Origin: Bacillota bacterium
GTDB taxonomy: Bacteria; Bacillota; Clostridia; Acetivibrionales; DTU013
Length of the DNA: 64,000 nt
Assembly: GCA_023433505.1 (NCBI GenBank)
Contig: JAEZCO010000058.1
Coordinates: 1-64,000 of the forward strand
Direction of reading: 5' to 3'
The notes below the pieces were generated by a model. The model saw nothing but the letters and a program-made list of their open reading frames with translations, ran no database searches and was not told the origin of the DNA. Below, piece after piece: positions 8,717 to 17,988 of this stretch. Numbering within the stretch: position 1 is the first letter of the stretch; every line of letters starts with the position of its first letter. Both the position numbers and the translations under genes were made by a program.

Positions 8717-9709
8717 ATGAATTTTCTTGAAAAAATTAGTGAGAGAGCCAAAAAGGACATAAAGACAATCGTTCTTCCAGAAAGCTCGGACATAAGAACA
8801 ATCAAGGCTGCTGCCATGGTTCAGGAGCAAGGGCTGGCCAACATCGTGCTTGTTGGCAAGCCGGAAGCCATAAAAAAACTGGCGGGAGAGCTTGACATTT
8901 CAAAGGCACAGATCGTTGACCCCGAGACCTCCGACAAATTTGAAGAGTTTGCGGCAGCCTTTTATGAAATGAGAAAGGCCAAAGGCATGACGCCGGAGAA
9001 AGCAAGAGAAGTTATCAAGGATGAGCTTTACTGGGGAGTTATGATGGTAAAAATGGGCCTGGCCGACGGTATGGTTTCCGGTGCCATCCATTCAACTGCC
9101 GATACACTTCGTCCGGCGTTGCAGATATTGAAAACCGCTCCCGGCACAAAGCTGGTTTCCGCGTTTTTTGTAATGGTTGTTCCTGATTGCGAATACGGCA
9201 GCGAAGGAGTATTTGTTTATTCCGACAGCGGCCTGGTTGAAAATCCTAATGCAGATGAATTATCCGAAATCGCCATAGCTTCCGCAAAGTCCTTCAAGAG
9301 CCTTGTTCAGGCTGAACCGAAGGTTGCTATGCTTTCCTATTCTACCTATGGCAGTGCAAAAAGCGAGCTGACGGAAAAAGTAGTTACAGCAACGAAGCTT
9401 GCGAAAGAAAAGGCCCCGGACCTGATGCTTGACGGTGAGCTCCAGGCGGATGCGGCCCTTGTTCCCTCCGTTGGGAAGTCCAAGTCCCCGGGAAGCGCGG
9501 TGGCAGGGCAGGCAAACGTACTTATCTTCCCTGACTTGAATTGCGGAAATATAGCCTACAAGCTGACCCAAAGACTTGCAAAGGCAGAAGCTTACGGCCC
9601 TGTAACCCAGGGAATTGCAAAACCCGTCAACGACCTGTCCAGAGGCTGCAGCGCGGAAGACATCGTCGGCGTGGTAGCCATCACGGCAGTCCAGGCGCAG
9701 AATATATAA
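8717..9709 (+). CDS. pta: Phosphate acetyltransferase
   Basis: Converts acetyl-CoA and phosphate to acetyl phosphate, the first step of acetate formation. 330 residues, the short clostridial form without the N-terminal regulatory domain. It begins MNFLEKISERAKKDIKTIVL; the conserved GMVSGAIHSTADTLRPALQI and the C-terminal GLSRGCSAEDIV-like motif (DLSRGCSAEDIVGV) are present. ATG 8717 is preferred over ATG 8699 for its alignment with the family start and the GAAAGGG upstream. Followed 58 bp later by ackA. Confidence 0.96.
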   Translation: MNFLEKISERAKKDIKTIVLPESSDIRTIKAAAMVQEQGLANIVLVGKPEAIKKLAGELDISKAQIVDPETSDKFEEFAAAFYEMRKAKGMTPEKAREVIKDELYWGVMMVKMGLADGMVSGAIHSTADTLRPALQILKTAPGTKLVSAFFVMVVPDCEYGSEGVFVYSDSGLVENPNADELSEIAIASAKSFKSLVQAEPKVAMLSYSTYGSAKSELTEKVVTATKLAKEKAPDLMLDGELQADAALVPSVGKSKSPGSAVAGQANVLIFPDLNCGNIAYKLTQRLAKAEAYGPVTQGIAKPVNDLSRGCSAEDIVGVVAITAVQAQNI

Positions 9710-9767
9710 ACAGGCATCAAAAAAAATAATTATTCGCAAAGGTCCCGATTGAAAAGGAGCAAAGGAT

Positions 9768-10961
9768 ATGAAAATTTTAGTTATCAACACAGGCAGTTCA
9801 TCATTAAAGTACCAGTTGATCGACATGACGGATGAAAGCGTTCTTGCCAAAGGCTTATGCGACAGAATAGGCATTGACAATTCCTTTATCAAGCATTCCA
9901 AGACAGGCTCGGACACAGTAGTTATCGATAAGGATATGACCAACCACAAGGCCGCCATGAAGGAAGTGGTCAGCGCCCTGACGGACAGTAAAATCGGTGT
10001 TATCAAAGACATGTCTGAAATCAATGCGGTGGGCCATCGTGTGGTTCATGGCGGCGAAAAGTTCCAGGATTCCGTTGTCATTGACGACGATGTAATGAAT
10101 GCCATAAGGGAGTGCATAGAATTGGCGCCGCTGCACAATCCTCCGAATATAACGGGTATTGAAGCATGCAGGAATATTATGCCCGGGATCCCCATGATTG
10201 CAGTGTTTGACACGGCGTTTCACCAGACGATGCCCAAACACGCATATCTCTATGCATTGCCATATGAAATTTATGAAAAATACGGCGTCAGAAAATACGG
10301 CTTCCATGGCACTTCCCACAAGTATGTGGCCCAAAGAGCGGCTGCCATGCTTAATAAACCCTTTGAAGAATTAAAGCTTATCTCCTGCCACCTTGGAAAC
10401 GGTGCCAGTGTATGTGCGATCAAAAACGGCAAATCGGTGGAAACCAGCATGGGCTTTACACCTTTGGCCGGATTGGCCATGGGGACCAGAAGCGGGACCA
10501 TTGACCCTGCGGTCATTGCATACCTGATGGATAAAGAAAAAATGACTGTCAAGGATATTAACGATTACCTCAACAAGAAATCCGGAGTTCTGGGAATCTC
10601 AGGTGTCAGCAGTGATTTCAGAGATATCCATGCGGCGGCGGATGCAGGAAATGAGAGAGCTCAGCTTGCCATAGACATATTCTGCTACAGGGCGAAAAAA
10701 TATATAGGCGAATATGCGGCAGTTGTAGATGGCGTAGATGCAGTAATCTTTACCGCCGGTATCGGAGAAAACAACGACATCGTCAGAAAAGGCATCCTGG
10801 AAGGTATGGATTATATGGGCATCCAGGTGGATTGGGAGAAGAACAAAGTCAAGGGCAAAGAGCTTGATATCAGCGCTCCCGACGCAAAGGTGAGGACACT
10901 GGTTATACCAACCAACGAAGAGCTGGCAATAGCAAGAGAAACAATGAAACTGATAAAATAA
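9768..10961 (+). CDS. ackA: Acetate kinase
   Basis: 397 residues, full length. Transfers phosphate from acetyl phosphate to ADP, giving acetate and ATP, and so completes the Pta-AckA energy-conserving pathway. Visible motifs are VINTGSSSLKYQL at the N-terminus, VFDTAFHQTMP, KYGFHGTSHKYV, HLGNGASVCAI and FTAGIGENN. The ribosome site AAGGAG precedes ATG 9768. Shares a promoter with pta; the downstream rpmF unit has its own. Confidence 0.97.
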   Translation: MKILVINTGSSSLKYQLIDMTDESVLAKGLCDRIGIDNSFIKHSKTGSDTVVIDKDMTNHKAAMKEVVSALTDSKIGVIKDMSEINAVGHRVVHGGEKFQDSVVIDDDVMNAIRECIELAPLHNPPNITGIEACRNIMPGIPMIAVFDTAFHQTMPKHAYLYALPYEIYEKYGVRKYGFHGTSHKYVAQRAAAMLNKPFEELKLISCHLGNGASVCAIKNGKSVETSMGFTPLAGLAMGTRSGTIDPAVIAYLMDKEKMTVKDINDYLNKKSGVLGISGVSSDFRDIHAAADAGNERAQLAIDIFCYRAKKYIGEYAAVVDGVDAVIFTAGIGENNDIVRKGILEGMDYMGIQVDWEKNKVKGKELDISAPDAKVRTLVIPTNEELAIARETMKLIK

Positions 10962-10990
10962 TAATGAAGCTTATAAAAAATTAAATTGCC

Positions 10991-11019
10991 TTGACAATAC
11001 TACCATTAGTTAGTATAAT
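10991..11019 (+). promoter_or_regulatory. Consensus sigma-A promoter of the DUF177-rpmF unit
   Basis: TTGACA (10991-10996), 17 bp, TATAAT (11014-11019): a perfect consensus. The transcript would begin near 11026. That rules out the TTG at 11025 as the start of the next gene and supports ATG 11082. Confidence 0.88.
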
Positions 11020-11081
11020 ATCATTTGTCGGTTTTAAGAGAGGGAAAAGCCGCGCCCCGGGCGGGTACGGTGATTGCTAAG

Positions 11082-11588
11082 ATGAAGATTGATATATCTG
11101 ATATTACGAGGGTTAACGGTGCGTCACTGGAATTATGTTTCGTTGAAGATAAGATCTTTGATGCACAGTTGATGGAAGGTTATATAATGAATAAACCCGT
11201 CAGCTTTAGCGGACGCCTGACGAATATGAATGGTATTCTTGAACTCGACGGACGGTTAAAAACCGGGTACAAGATTAAGTGTTACAGATGTCTCGGAGAG
11301 ATCGAACGACAGCTCGATATCAAAGTGTTTGAAAGCATTGTTAACGGCAAATCGGATATTGATGAGCTGGATGCCTACACTTACACGGGAAACTTCCTGG
11401 AGCTGGATAAGATCCTTGAGGACAACATGATACTGAATCTTCCCATGAAACAGGTTTGTACTCAGGAATGCAAAGGGTTGTGCCAGAAATGCGGAGCTAA
11501 CCTGAATGAAGGACCGTGCAACTGCAAAGAGGATTCTGTGAATCCGCAAATGGAATCACTCAAGAATTTTTTTGATAAGAAGAATTAA
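11082..11588 (+). CDS. DUF177 (YceD-like) protein, rpmF partner
   Basis: 168 residues from ATG 11082. Members of DUF177 are almost always encoded next to rpmF and are linked to 23S rRNA or ribosome assembly. The N-terminal half is a beta-rich fold starting MKIDISDI. The C-terminus is cysteine-rich (CYRCLGEI, CTQECKGLCQKCG, CNC), indicating a zinc site. The promoter at 10991-11019 decides against the longer reading; GTG 11070 remains possible. A gap of 86 bp separates it from rpmF. Confidence 0.85.
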   Translation: MKIDISDITRVNGASLELCFVEDKIFDAQLMEGYIMNKPVSFSGRLTNMNGILELDGRLKTGYKIKCYRCLGEIERQLDIKVFESIVNGKSDIDELDAYTYTGNFLELDKILEDNMILNLPMKQVCTQECKGLCQKCGANLNEGPCNCKEDSVNPQMESLKNFFDKKN

Positions 11589-11674
11589 AAGGGGATAAAC
11601 CCCGGATAGTTCTTGGTGCTTAGTAAAGAGCGCCGCTACAAATACGATTCGCTTTTAATCAGGGAGGTGTAAAT

Positions 11675-11860
11675 ATGGCAAACCCAAAACGCAAATGGTC
11701 CAAGGCCAGAACAGGGAAGAGAAGGTCACAGTGGAAATTGTCACAGCCAGGCTTAGTTAGCTGTCCACAATGTCATTCCTTGAAAGTGCCTCATATAGTT
11801 TGTAAAGAATGTGGATTCTATGATGGCAAGGAAGTAGTTAAAGAAGCTGAAACAAAATAG
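11675..11860 (+). CDS. rpmF: 50S ribosomal protein L32
   Basis: 61 residues, the normal L32 size. The basic N-terminus MANPKRKWSKARTGKRRSQW and the zinc-binding CPQC...CKEC pair identify it. This is the cysteine-containing (zinc) form of L32, as opposed to the C-minus paralog that some Firmicutes also carry. AGGGAGGTG precedes ATG 11675. A terminator follows within 15 bp. Confidence 0.97.
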   Translation: MANPKRKWSKARTGKRRSQWKLSQPGLVSCPQCHSLKVPHIVCKECGFYDGKEVVKEAETK

Positions 11861-11874
11861 TAAAATGGAGTGAA

Positions 11875-11907
11875 AGCAGCCGGCCATTGCCTGCTGCTTT
11901 TATTTTG
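11875..11907 (+). terminator. Terminator after rpmF
   Basis: AGCAGC (11875-11880) pairs with GCTGCT (11893-11898), followed by TTTATTTT. Two further small hairpins (ATTCGG...CCGAAT and GGGGGC...GCCCCC) follow before the next gene. Confidence 0.75.
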
Positions 11908-11997
11908 TGGTATTCGGCCATAGCCGAATCACCAAGAGGTGAGGGGGCTCGATGCCCCCGGGACTTTTATTTATGGCATGATGGCAGGAATTATCTG

Positions 11998-13350
11998 ATG
12001 GAGGGTGTTTTGAACAAAGAGCCAAGGATTACCGTCCTGGTAGTTGAGCCGGGGAGTATTGCCGATGAAGCCGGTATAGAGCCCGGGGACATTCTGGTGT
12101 CTATAAGCGGGCAAAAAATAAAAGATATTTTCGATTACAGGTATCTCACTTCCGAAGAGTCCCTCACTATCTGCATTCAAAAGAAAAACGGCGATGTCTG
12201 GGAAATCGATGTGGACAAAGAGCAGTATGAAGACCTGGGGATGGACTTTGAGGACTCCCTGATGGATGCCTCCAAAAGCTGTACCAATCAATGCATCTTT
12301 TGCTTTATCGACCAATTGCCCGAGGGGATGCGTGAAACAGTTTACTTTAAGGACGACGACTCGAGGCTGTCCTATCTTTCAGGCAATTATGTTACCCTGA
12401 CCAATATGAAAGAGGAAGACCTTGACAGGATAATAAGATACAAAATGTCTCCTCTTAACGTATCCGTCCATACAACCAATCCGGACCTAAGGCGGTTCAT
12501 GCTTGGAAGCAGGTTTGGCGGAGATGTGCTGGACAAGATCAGAAGGTTGGTGGAAGGCGGCATATCCGTCAATACTCAGATTGTACTTTGCAGAGGCATT
12601 AATGATGGAGCTGAACTGGACAGGACTATATCCGAGCTTTCAGAGCTTTATCCCGGGATGTCCAGTATTTCTGTCGTTCCGGTAGGCCTAACCGGATGGC
12701 GTAAGGGATTGTATGAGCTTACGCCTTTTGACAAAGGCTCTTCGGCAGAAGTAGTGAGGCAGATAGAAGGCTGGCAGACGAAATTGCTGGCAGAAAAAGA
12801 CTCAAGAATTGTTTACATCGCAGATGAATTTTATATAATGTCGGAAGAAGCTCTTCCCGAATACAGCGAATATGAAGATTTTCCCCAACTGGAAAATGGA
12901 GTAGGGCTTGTTGCTCTTTTGAAGAGTGAGTTCGAGGAGTATCTGGAAAATATTGAAGCGAGTGCCTCTTCCGCCTCGAATCGTATAAAGAGGAATGTAA
13001 GTATCGCTACCGGTGTTTCGGTAGTTAATTTCATAAAAGAAATGGTGGAAAAGCTAGAAAAAAGATATAATAACATAAAAGTAAGTGTTTACCCGATAAA
13101 AAATAATTTTTTTGGAGAAAATGTCACTGTAACCGGTCTTTTAACGGGAACAGACATTGTAGAACAATTGAAGGAAGCTTCTCTCGGACAGGAGCTGCTT
13201 ATATCCAGGAGCATGCTGAAGGCGGATGAAGAGATATTCCTGGATGACTATACCCTGGCAGGAGTTTCAGAGAGTCTGGGAATAAAGGTGACTGCCGTAG
13301 AGAACAGCGGCGAAGATTTTATAAACAAGATTCTTGGAATATCGGGATAA
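11998..13350 (+). CDS. DUF512 protein: PDZ plus radical-SAM-like Fe-S domain
   Basis: 450 residues from ATG 11998; TTG 12010 just after GGAGGG is an alternative. Domains in order: a PDZ-like segment (VVEPGSIADEAGIEPGDILVSISGQ), a radical-SAM-type cluster loop (CTNQCIFCFIDQLPEGMR), then the DUF512 domain. The family is conserved in clostridia and usually sits directly upstream of der, as here (66 bp). Function is unknown; an Fe-S oxidoreductase tied to ribosome or membrane biogenesis is a guess from context. The upstream reading through the hairpins at 11910-11960 is unlikely to be translated. Confidence 0.88.
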   Translation: MEGVLNKEPRITVLVVEPGSIADEAGIEPGDILVSISGQKIKDIFDYRYLTSEESLTICIQKKNGDVWEIDVDKEQYEDLGMDFEDSLMDASKSCTNQCIFCFIDQLPEGMRETVYFKDDDSRLSYLSGNYVTLTNMKEEDLDRIIRYKMSPLNVSVHTTNPDLRRFMLGSRFGGDVLDKIRRLVEGGISVNTQIVLCRGINDGAELDRTISELSELYPGMSSISVVPVGLTGWRKGLYELTPFDKGSSAEVVRQIEGWQTKLLAEKDSRIVYIADEFYIMSEEALPEYSEYEDFPQLENGVGLVALLKSEFEEYLENIEASASSASNRIKRNVSIATGVSVVNFIKEMVEKLEKRYNNIKVSVYPIKNNFFGENVTVTGLLTGTDIVEQLKEASLGQELLISRSMLKADEEIFLDDYTLAGVSESLGIKVTAVENSGEDFINKILGISG

Positions 13351-13416
13351 GACGCTTTTAGCAGCGTATGAATTGACGTATGCTTAAGCTTGATAGGTTT
13401 ATGAGGAGGTAAATGA

Positions 13417-14751
13417 ATGGCAAAGCCGGTAGTGGCGGTAGTAGGAAGGCCCAATGTCGGAAAATCGACGTTTTTCAACTACATCGCAGGAAGAAGAATT
13501 TCCATCGTTGAAGATACACCCGGTGTGACACGGGACAGAATATATACCGAGGTGGAATGGAGAAACAGAAAGTTCACTTTGATCGATACAGGCGGGATAG
13601 AGCCCTACTCGGAGAATATCATCATGCAGCAAATGAAGCGGCAGGCGGAACTGGCTATAGAAATGGCCGATGTTATCGTATTCATGGTTGATGCCAAAGA
13701 TGGGATGACAGCCACCGACAGTGAAATTGCCACGATGCTGAGGAAATCCGCCAAGCCTGTAATTCTTGTGGCGAACAAGGTAGACCGGGTAGGTGAACCG
13801 CCGGCAGAGGTCTATGAGTTTTACAACCTGGCCATTGGCGATGTTATGTCCATTTCGTCGGTCCACGGACTTGGCATGGGCGACCTGCTGGATGAAATAT
13901 TCAACTATTTTCCTGAGACCGATGAGGAAGAAAATGATGAAGAAGTAGTGAAGGTGGCGGTGATCGGCAAACCCAATTCGGGGAAATCGTCCCTGATCAA
14001 CAGGATTCTCGGGGAAGACAGGGTAATCGTCAGCGATATCCCGGGGACAACCCGTGACGCAATCGATACATATGTAGAAAACGGCGAAGACAAGTATGTA
14101 TTGATCGATACTGCCGGGATCCGGAGAAAGAGCAGGATTGAAGAAAATATCGAAAAATACAGCATTATAAGGTCCTGGTCGGCCGTTGAGAGAGCGGACG
14201 TTTGCCTGATCATGATCGATGCCCAGGACGGCGTAACGGAGCAGGATTCCAAAATAGCAGGCTATGCGCATGAACAGGGGAAGGCCTCCATTATTGTTGT
14301 GAATAAATGGGACTTGATTGAAAAGGAAACGGGAACCATGGAGGAATATCGGAAACAGGTCCAGGAAGGCCTTGGATTTATGACCTATGCCCCCATCATT
14401 TTCATCTCGGCCAAAACCGGTCAAAGGGTGGTTAAGCTCTTTGAACTTATAAAATTCGTATCCAACCAGGCGTCGTTGAGAATTTCCACAGGAATGCTGA
14501 ACGATGTTATGAATGAAGCCACAGCCATGGTACAGCCGCCGTCGGACAAAGGAAAGAGGCTGAAGCTGTATTATGCTACCCAGGCAAGTGTCAAGCCGCC
14601 TACGTTTATAATATTTGTAAACAATATGGACCTGTTCCATTACTCCTATGAGCGGTATATAGAGAATCAGCTGCGTAAAAGCTTCGGTTTCGAAGGTACA
14701 CCCATAAGATTCATTCACAGGGAAAGAGACGAAAAGAGTGAAAATAATTAG
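13417..14751 (+). CDS. der: Ribosome-assembly GTPase Der (EngA)
   Basis: 444 residues. Two tandem GTPase domains followed by a KH-like domain, the unique Der arrangement, needed for 50S subunit maturation. First G domain: GRPNVGKST, DTPGVTRD, DTGG, ANKVD. Second: GKPNSGKSS, DIPGTTRD, DTAGIRRK, VNKWD. GAGGAGG precedes ATG 13417. It forms a unit with plsY and gpsA downstream. Confidence 0.97.
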   Translation: MAKPVVAVVGRPNVGKSTFFNYIAGRRISIVEDTPGVTRDRIYTEVEWRNRKFTLIDTGGIEPYSENIIMQQMKRQAELAIEMADVIVFMVDAKDGMTATDSEIATMLRKSAKPVILVANKVDRVGEPPAEVYEFYNLAIGDVMSISSVHGLGMGDLLDEIFNYFPETDEEENDEEVVKVAVIGKPNSGKSSLINRILGEDRVIVSDIPGTTRDAIDTYVENGEDKYVLIDTAGIRRKSRIEENIEKYSIIRSWSAVERADVCLIMIDAQDGVTEQDSKIAGYAHEQGKASIIVVNKWDLIEKETGTMEEYRKQVQEGLGFMTYAPIIFISAKTGQRVVKLFELIKFVSNQASLRISTGMLNDVMNEATAMVQPPSDKGKRLKLYYATQASVKPPTFIIFVNNMDLFHYSYERYIENQLRKSFGFEGTPIRFIHRERDEKSENN

Positions 14752-14813
14752 ATAGAAATCTATTCTATAAAAGGATAGAATGGAAGTATCAATAAGTGAG
14801 GGAGTAGATCTGT

Positions 14814-15422
14814 ATGATGATATTTTTGATCCTGGCTGCAATTGCAGGGTATTTGCTGGGCAGCTTGAACAGTTCTTTAATTGTGGGGAAATTTTATGGA
14901 GTTGACATAAGAAAGCACGGCAGCGGTAACGCAGGGACGACCAATACACTGCGGACCCTTGGGAAGAAGGCCGCTCTGTTCGTTTTGATTGGTGATATGC
15001 TAAAAGGTATCCTGGCTTACCTGGTAGGGTTTTATATATCGGGAGATCCCATGGGCGGAATGATCGGCGGTCTGGCGGCAATCATCGGCCACAATTGGCC
15101 TCTATATTTCGGCTTTAAAGGCGGCAGAGGGGTTCTGACCTCCCTGGCGGTTTTATTGATGATGGATTGGAAAATTGCTTTGGTGCTGCTGGGCATATTT
15201 ATTATCATTGTGGCACTGACAAGGTATGTTTCACTGGGTTCAATCATAGGCGCAGCATTGTTTCCTATTCTTTCACTGCTGATGGGAAGAGATCTTACTC
15301 ACATTATCTTTTCTGCAATCATAGGAATTATGATAATAATTCTACATAGGGACAATATTAAACGGCTGTTGGCTGGAACGGAATCCAAGCTGGGTGCGAA
15401 AAAACAGACAGACATCAAGTAG
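14814..15422 (+). CDS. plsY: Glycerol-3-phosphate acyltransferase PlsY
   Basis: 202 residues with about five membrane helices. Transfers acyl groups from acyl phosphate to glycerol 3-phosphate, the first step of phospholipid synthesis. Conserved loops HGSGNAGTTNTLRTLG and GHNWPLYFGFKGGRGV are intact. It starts at ATG 14814 (or 14817) after GGGAG. It sits 62 bp after der and 10 bp before gpsA, which supplies its substrate. Confidence 0.95.
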   Translation: MMIFLILAAIAGYLLGSLNSSLIVGKFYGVDIRKHGSGNAGTTNTLRTLGKKAALFVLIGDMLKGILAYLVGFYISGDPMGGMIGGLAAIIGHNWPLYFGFKGGRGVLTSLAVLLMMDWKIALVLLGIFIIIVALTRYVSLGSIIGAALFPILSLLMGRDLTHIIFSAIIGIMIIILHRDNIKRLLAGTESKLGAKKQTDIK

Positions 15423-15432
15423 GAGGATCAAC

Positions 15433-16455
15433 ATGCAAAGAAATATCTCTGTAATAGGGGCAGGCAGCATGGGGACGGCTGTTTCTATTCTTCTTGCCAA
15501 AAACGGGCATAAGATAAAGATGTGGTCTCCATTCCTTGAAGAGGTTGAGATGATCAACACCCTCCGTGAACAGAAGGACAAGCTCCCGGGAGCAATAGTT
15601 CCCGAAAATGTGGCTTGTACTACGGACTTTGCCGATACTGTAAATTTTTCAGATATACTTGTTATGGTCATTCCCTCCCAGACGATAAGGGAAAACGCTG
15701 TGAAAATGTCCGCACTGATCAACGACGAAAAAGTTGTTGTCTGCTTCTCAAAAGGACTGGAGAAAGGCACCGGCTTCAGGATGTCGGAGGTAATAAAGCA
15801 GGAGATTCCGTCTGTCCAGGTAGTTGCAATGTCAGGCCCATGCCATGCGGAGGAATTGTCAAAAGGGATCCCCACCGCCTATGTTGCGGCGTCGGAAAAC
15901 AGAAAAACAGCGGAGCTTGTTCAGGATTGCTTCATGTCGCCGAAGTTTCGGGTATATACCAACCCCGATATCATCGGTGTGGAGCTGGGTGGCGCCATAA
16001 AAAATGTAATCGCCCTGTGTGCGGGAATATCCGACGGTTTGGGCTTTGGTGACAATACCAAGGCGGCTTTAATGACCAGGGGCATAGCGGAAATATCAAG
16101 GCTGGGAAGTGCTATGGGGGCGCAGATTCAAACTTTCTCCGGACTTGCGGGTATCGGGGACCTTATTGTTACCTGTACCAGCATGCACAGCAGAAACCGG
16201 AGAGCCGGCATTTTGATCGGACAGGGAAAGAGCGTTGAGGAGGCCTTGAAGGAAGTTAAAATGGTTGTAGAGGGCGTATTTACCACAGAGCCTGTATATA
16301 GGCTGGCGGAGAAATTAAATGTCAAGATGCCCATCACGACCGAAGCATATAAAATTCTGTTTGAAGGCAAGGGAGCCAGACAGGCGGTCATTGACCTTAT
16401 GAGCAGGGACAGGACTCACGAATTGGAACTGGACGTGCTCAATGATGTCTGGTAA
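15433..16455 (+). CDS. gpsA: NAD(P)H-dependent glycerol-3-phosphate dehydrogenase
   Basis: 340 residues. Reduces dihydroxyacetone phosphate to glycerol 3-phosphate, feeding PlsY. Motifs: Rossmann GAGSMGTA, the AMSGPCHAEE region, the catalytic-lysine region ELGGAIKNVIALCAG and the substrate-binding NRRAGILIGQG. ATG 15433 follows AGGAGG by 7 nt; the in-frame ATG at 15394 lies inside plsY without a ribosome site. Last gene of the der-plsY-gpsA unit. Confidence 0.96.
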   Translation: MQRNISVIGAGSMGTAVSILLAKNGHKIKMWSPFLEEVEMINTLREQKDKLPGAIVPENVACTTDFADTVNFSDILVMVIPSQTIRENAVKMSALINDEKVVVCFSKGLEKGTGFRMSEVIKQEIPSVQVVAMSGPCHAEELSKGIPTAYVAASENRKTAELVQDCFMSPKFRVYTNPDIIGVELGGAIKNVIALCAGISDGLGFGDNTKAALMTRGIAEISRLGSAMGAQIQTFSGLAGIGDLIVTCTSMHSRNRRAGILIGQGKSVEEALKEVKMVVEGVFTTEPVYRLAEKLNVKMPITTEAYKILFEGKGARQAVIDLMSRDRTHELELDVLNDVW

Positions 16456-16487
16456 AGTTCTGGCATAAACCATAAGATAATTAAGCT

Positions 16488-16586
16488 GAGCACGGTGAAA
16501 GCATAACTTCCCGGACCAGCTTCCGGAAATGCAGTCCAATGCGGAGGGCATTTTCTAAAAAACGGGAAGCAATGCTTTCAATGCTG
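16488..16586. repeat. MITE-like palindromic element, copy A
   Basis: About 99 bp. Its ends are imperfect inverted repeats: AGCACGGTGAAAGCATAACT on the left; ACGGGAAGCAATGCTTTCAA and then TGCTG on the right. The core ATGCAGTCCAATGCGG...ACGGGAAG is shared with copies at 46279, 52056 and 61747. No coding capacity. It lies between gpsA and azlC. Confidence 0.8.
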
Positions 16587-16605
16587 CAAAATGTGAGGGA
16601 TTCAG

Positions 16606-17313
16606 GTGAAGGGGATATATAAAAGCTTAAAAAACGGGGTCGTTTCCGGCTTTCCTGTAATTATCGGCTATTTTCCGGTAGCAATGGCCTTCGGCCTTCT
16701 TTCAAGGAACGTAGGGATTTCCCTGAGGGACAGCTGCTTTTTTTCCATCTTTGTATTTGCCGGCGCCAGCCAGTTTATGGCATTGGATTTGATTAAGGCA
16801 AGCGTGGCCTTCGGAAACATCATTTTAGCCACTTTTCTGTTAAATCTCCGGCATATGATGATGAGCGCCTCTTTATCCGTCAAATTGAAGGAAACAAAGA
16901 AAAAATGGCTTCCATTCATTGCCTTCGGAATAACGGACGAAACCTTTTCCATTTCCACATTGAAGGGAGAAAAGCTGGATACGCCTTTTTTACTTGCGCT
17001 GCACAGCGCTTCCTATTCTTCGTGGGTTCTTGGAACATTTACCGGTTATCTCGTAGGAACAGTCCTTCCCACGGTAGTGCAAAACAGCCTGGGAATCGGC
17101 TTGTATGCCATGTTTGCCGCACTGTTGGCGCCGGAGATAAAGAAATCCTTAAATGTCCTGTATCTGTCGCTTATATCCGGTGCAGTATATGTAATGCTTA
17201 CGGTGTTTAAAATCGTACCGCCGGGCTGGAGTCTGATAACAACAATCATTACAGCCGCGGGCCTGGGGGTTGTGCTTTTGAAGGATGATACCGCGCAGGA
17301 GGTGCAGGCATGA
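16606..17313 (+). CDS. azlC: AzlC family branched-chain amino acid exporter subunit
   Basis: 235 residues with several membrane helices. The large subunit of the AzlCD-type exporter for branched-chain amino acids. The N-terminal GFPVIIGYFPVAMAFGLLSR and FAGASQFMALDLI, then RHMMMSASL, are characteristic. The start is GTG 16606 preceded by GAGGGA. It overlaps azlD by 4 bp (ATGA), so the two are translationally coupled. The MITE-like copy A lies directly upstream. Confidence 0.92.
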   Translation: MKGIYKSLKNGVVSGFPVIIGYFPVAMAFGLLSRNVGISLRDSCFFSIFVFAGASQFMALDLIKASVAFGNIILATFLLNLRHMMMSASLSVKLKETKKKWLPFIAFGITDETFSISTLKGEKLDTPFLLALHSASYSSWVLGTFTGYLVGTVLPTVVQNSLGIGLYAMFAALLAPEIKKSLNVLYLSLISGAVYVMLTVFKIVPPGWSLITTIITAAGLGVVLLKDDTAQEVQA

Positions 17314-17612
17314 AAAACAATTTACCGTTAATATTTGGAATGATGGCCGTTACCTATATTCCAAGGCTGATTCCTTTACTGTTTTTAGCTGAGCGCCCGC
17401 TTCATCCTGTGGTCAGACGGTTCTTGCTTTATATCCCGTACACTGCACTGAGCGCTCTCATTGTAAGGGGTGCCATGCAGGCTTCGTCGGGAATGGAACT
17501 GGCAACGATCCTGGGTATTGGTGCAGCTGGAATATGCTCCTGGTTTAAGGGCGGCCTTGTTCTATCGGTGATTTCTTCCATAGGGGTTTCTTTTCTGATT
17601 CTTGTGCTGTAA
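17310..17612 (+). CDS. azlD: AzlD domain protein, small exporter subunit
   Basis: 100 residues with three to four hydrophobic helices and the AzlD signature TYIPRLIPLLFL...VVRRFLLYIPYTALSAL. It is the small partner of AzlC; both are needed for export of branched-chain amino acids in studied systems. Start ATG 17310 within the ATGA overlap. Confidence 0.92.
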   Translation: MKNNLPLIFGMMAVTYIPRLIPLLFLAERPLHPVVRRFLLYIPYTALSALIVRGAMQASSGMELATILGIGAAGICSWFKGGLVLSVISSIGVSFLILVL

Positions 17613-17720
17613 GTGGCACAAAATTTTGATGAATTTCAACGGATTATTTAGGAGGCACTGAAATATTACTTGTGCTTAAGGGCAAAATAATAAGAAAGCT
17701 ATTCTTAAGGAGTGGTTACA

Positions 17721-17909
17721 TTGGATTTTTGCAGATGTGGGTCAATTATTATAAATGAGAAATGCAGCAATGCTCATTGTCCGGATAAAAATCAGAAATG
17801 CAAGGACTGGGTTGTTGGCGGCAGGGCTCTGGACTTCAAAAAGCCCGTTTCCTTCGACGCGGCGGATAGCATTGCCAGAAGGATGAATGCGCAGGAAAAA
17901 AACAATTAG
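17721..17909 (+). CDS. Small Cys-rich hypothetical protein
   Basis: 62 residues from TTG 17721, which has AAGGAG 8 nt upstream; the earlier in-frame GTG 17712 overlaps that ribosome site. The N-terminal part holds CRCGSIIINEKCSNAHC and CKDW, a probable zinc knuckle. The C-terminal helix ends DAADSIARRMNAQEKNN. I do not recognise the family; no partner is evident. Confidence 0.6.
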   Translation: MDFCRCGSIIINEKCSNAHCPDKNQKCKDWVVGGRALDFKKPVSFDAADSIARRMNAQEKNN

Positions 17910-17946
17910 TACTAGTAAAGCAAGAGTCGAACAATTTGCCACCATT

Positions 17947-17974
17947 AACATAATATAATATTATAAATTATGTT
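17947..17974 (+). promoter_or_regulatory. Palindromic operator upstream of the SOD-like gene
   Basis: AACATAAT and ATTATGTT are perfect inverted 8-mers around an AT-rich centre that contains ATAATATTAT. The site ends about 15 bp before ATG 17989 and overlaps possible -10 elements. The inner half-sites resemble PerR boxes (TTATAAT-type), but with a different spacing. Confidence 0.5.
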
Positions 17975-17988
17975 ATGAAGGTGTTTGA

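Noticed and set aside
11025..11081. Longer N-terminus for the DUF177 protein starting at TTG 11025
   Set aside because: A perfect sigma-A promoter puts the transcript start at about 11026, so the codon would not be in the mRNA.
13399..15081. A 560-codon open frame on the minus strand opposite der and plsY
   Set aside because: It is a shadow of der and plsY, which have clear domains. Its protein is rich in His, Pro, Tyr and Cys, shows no family signature, and lacks a ribosome site.
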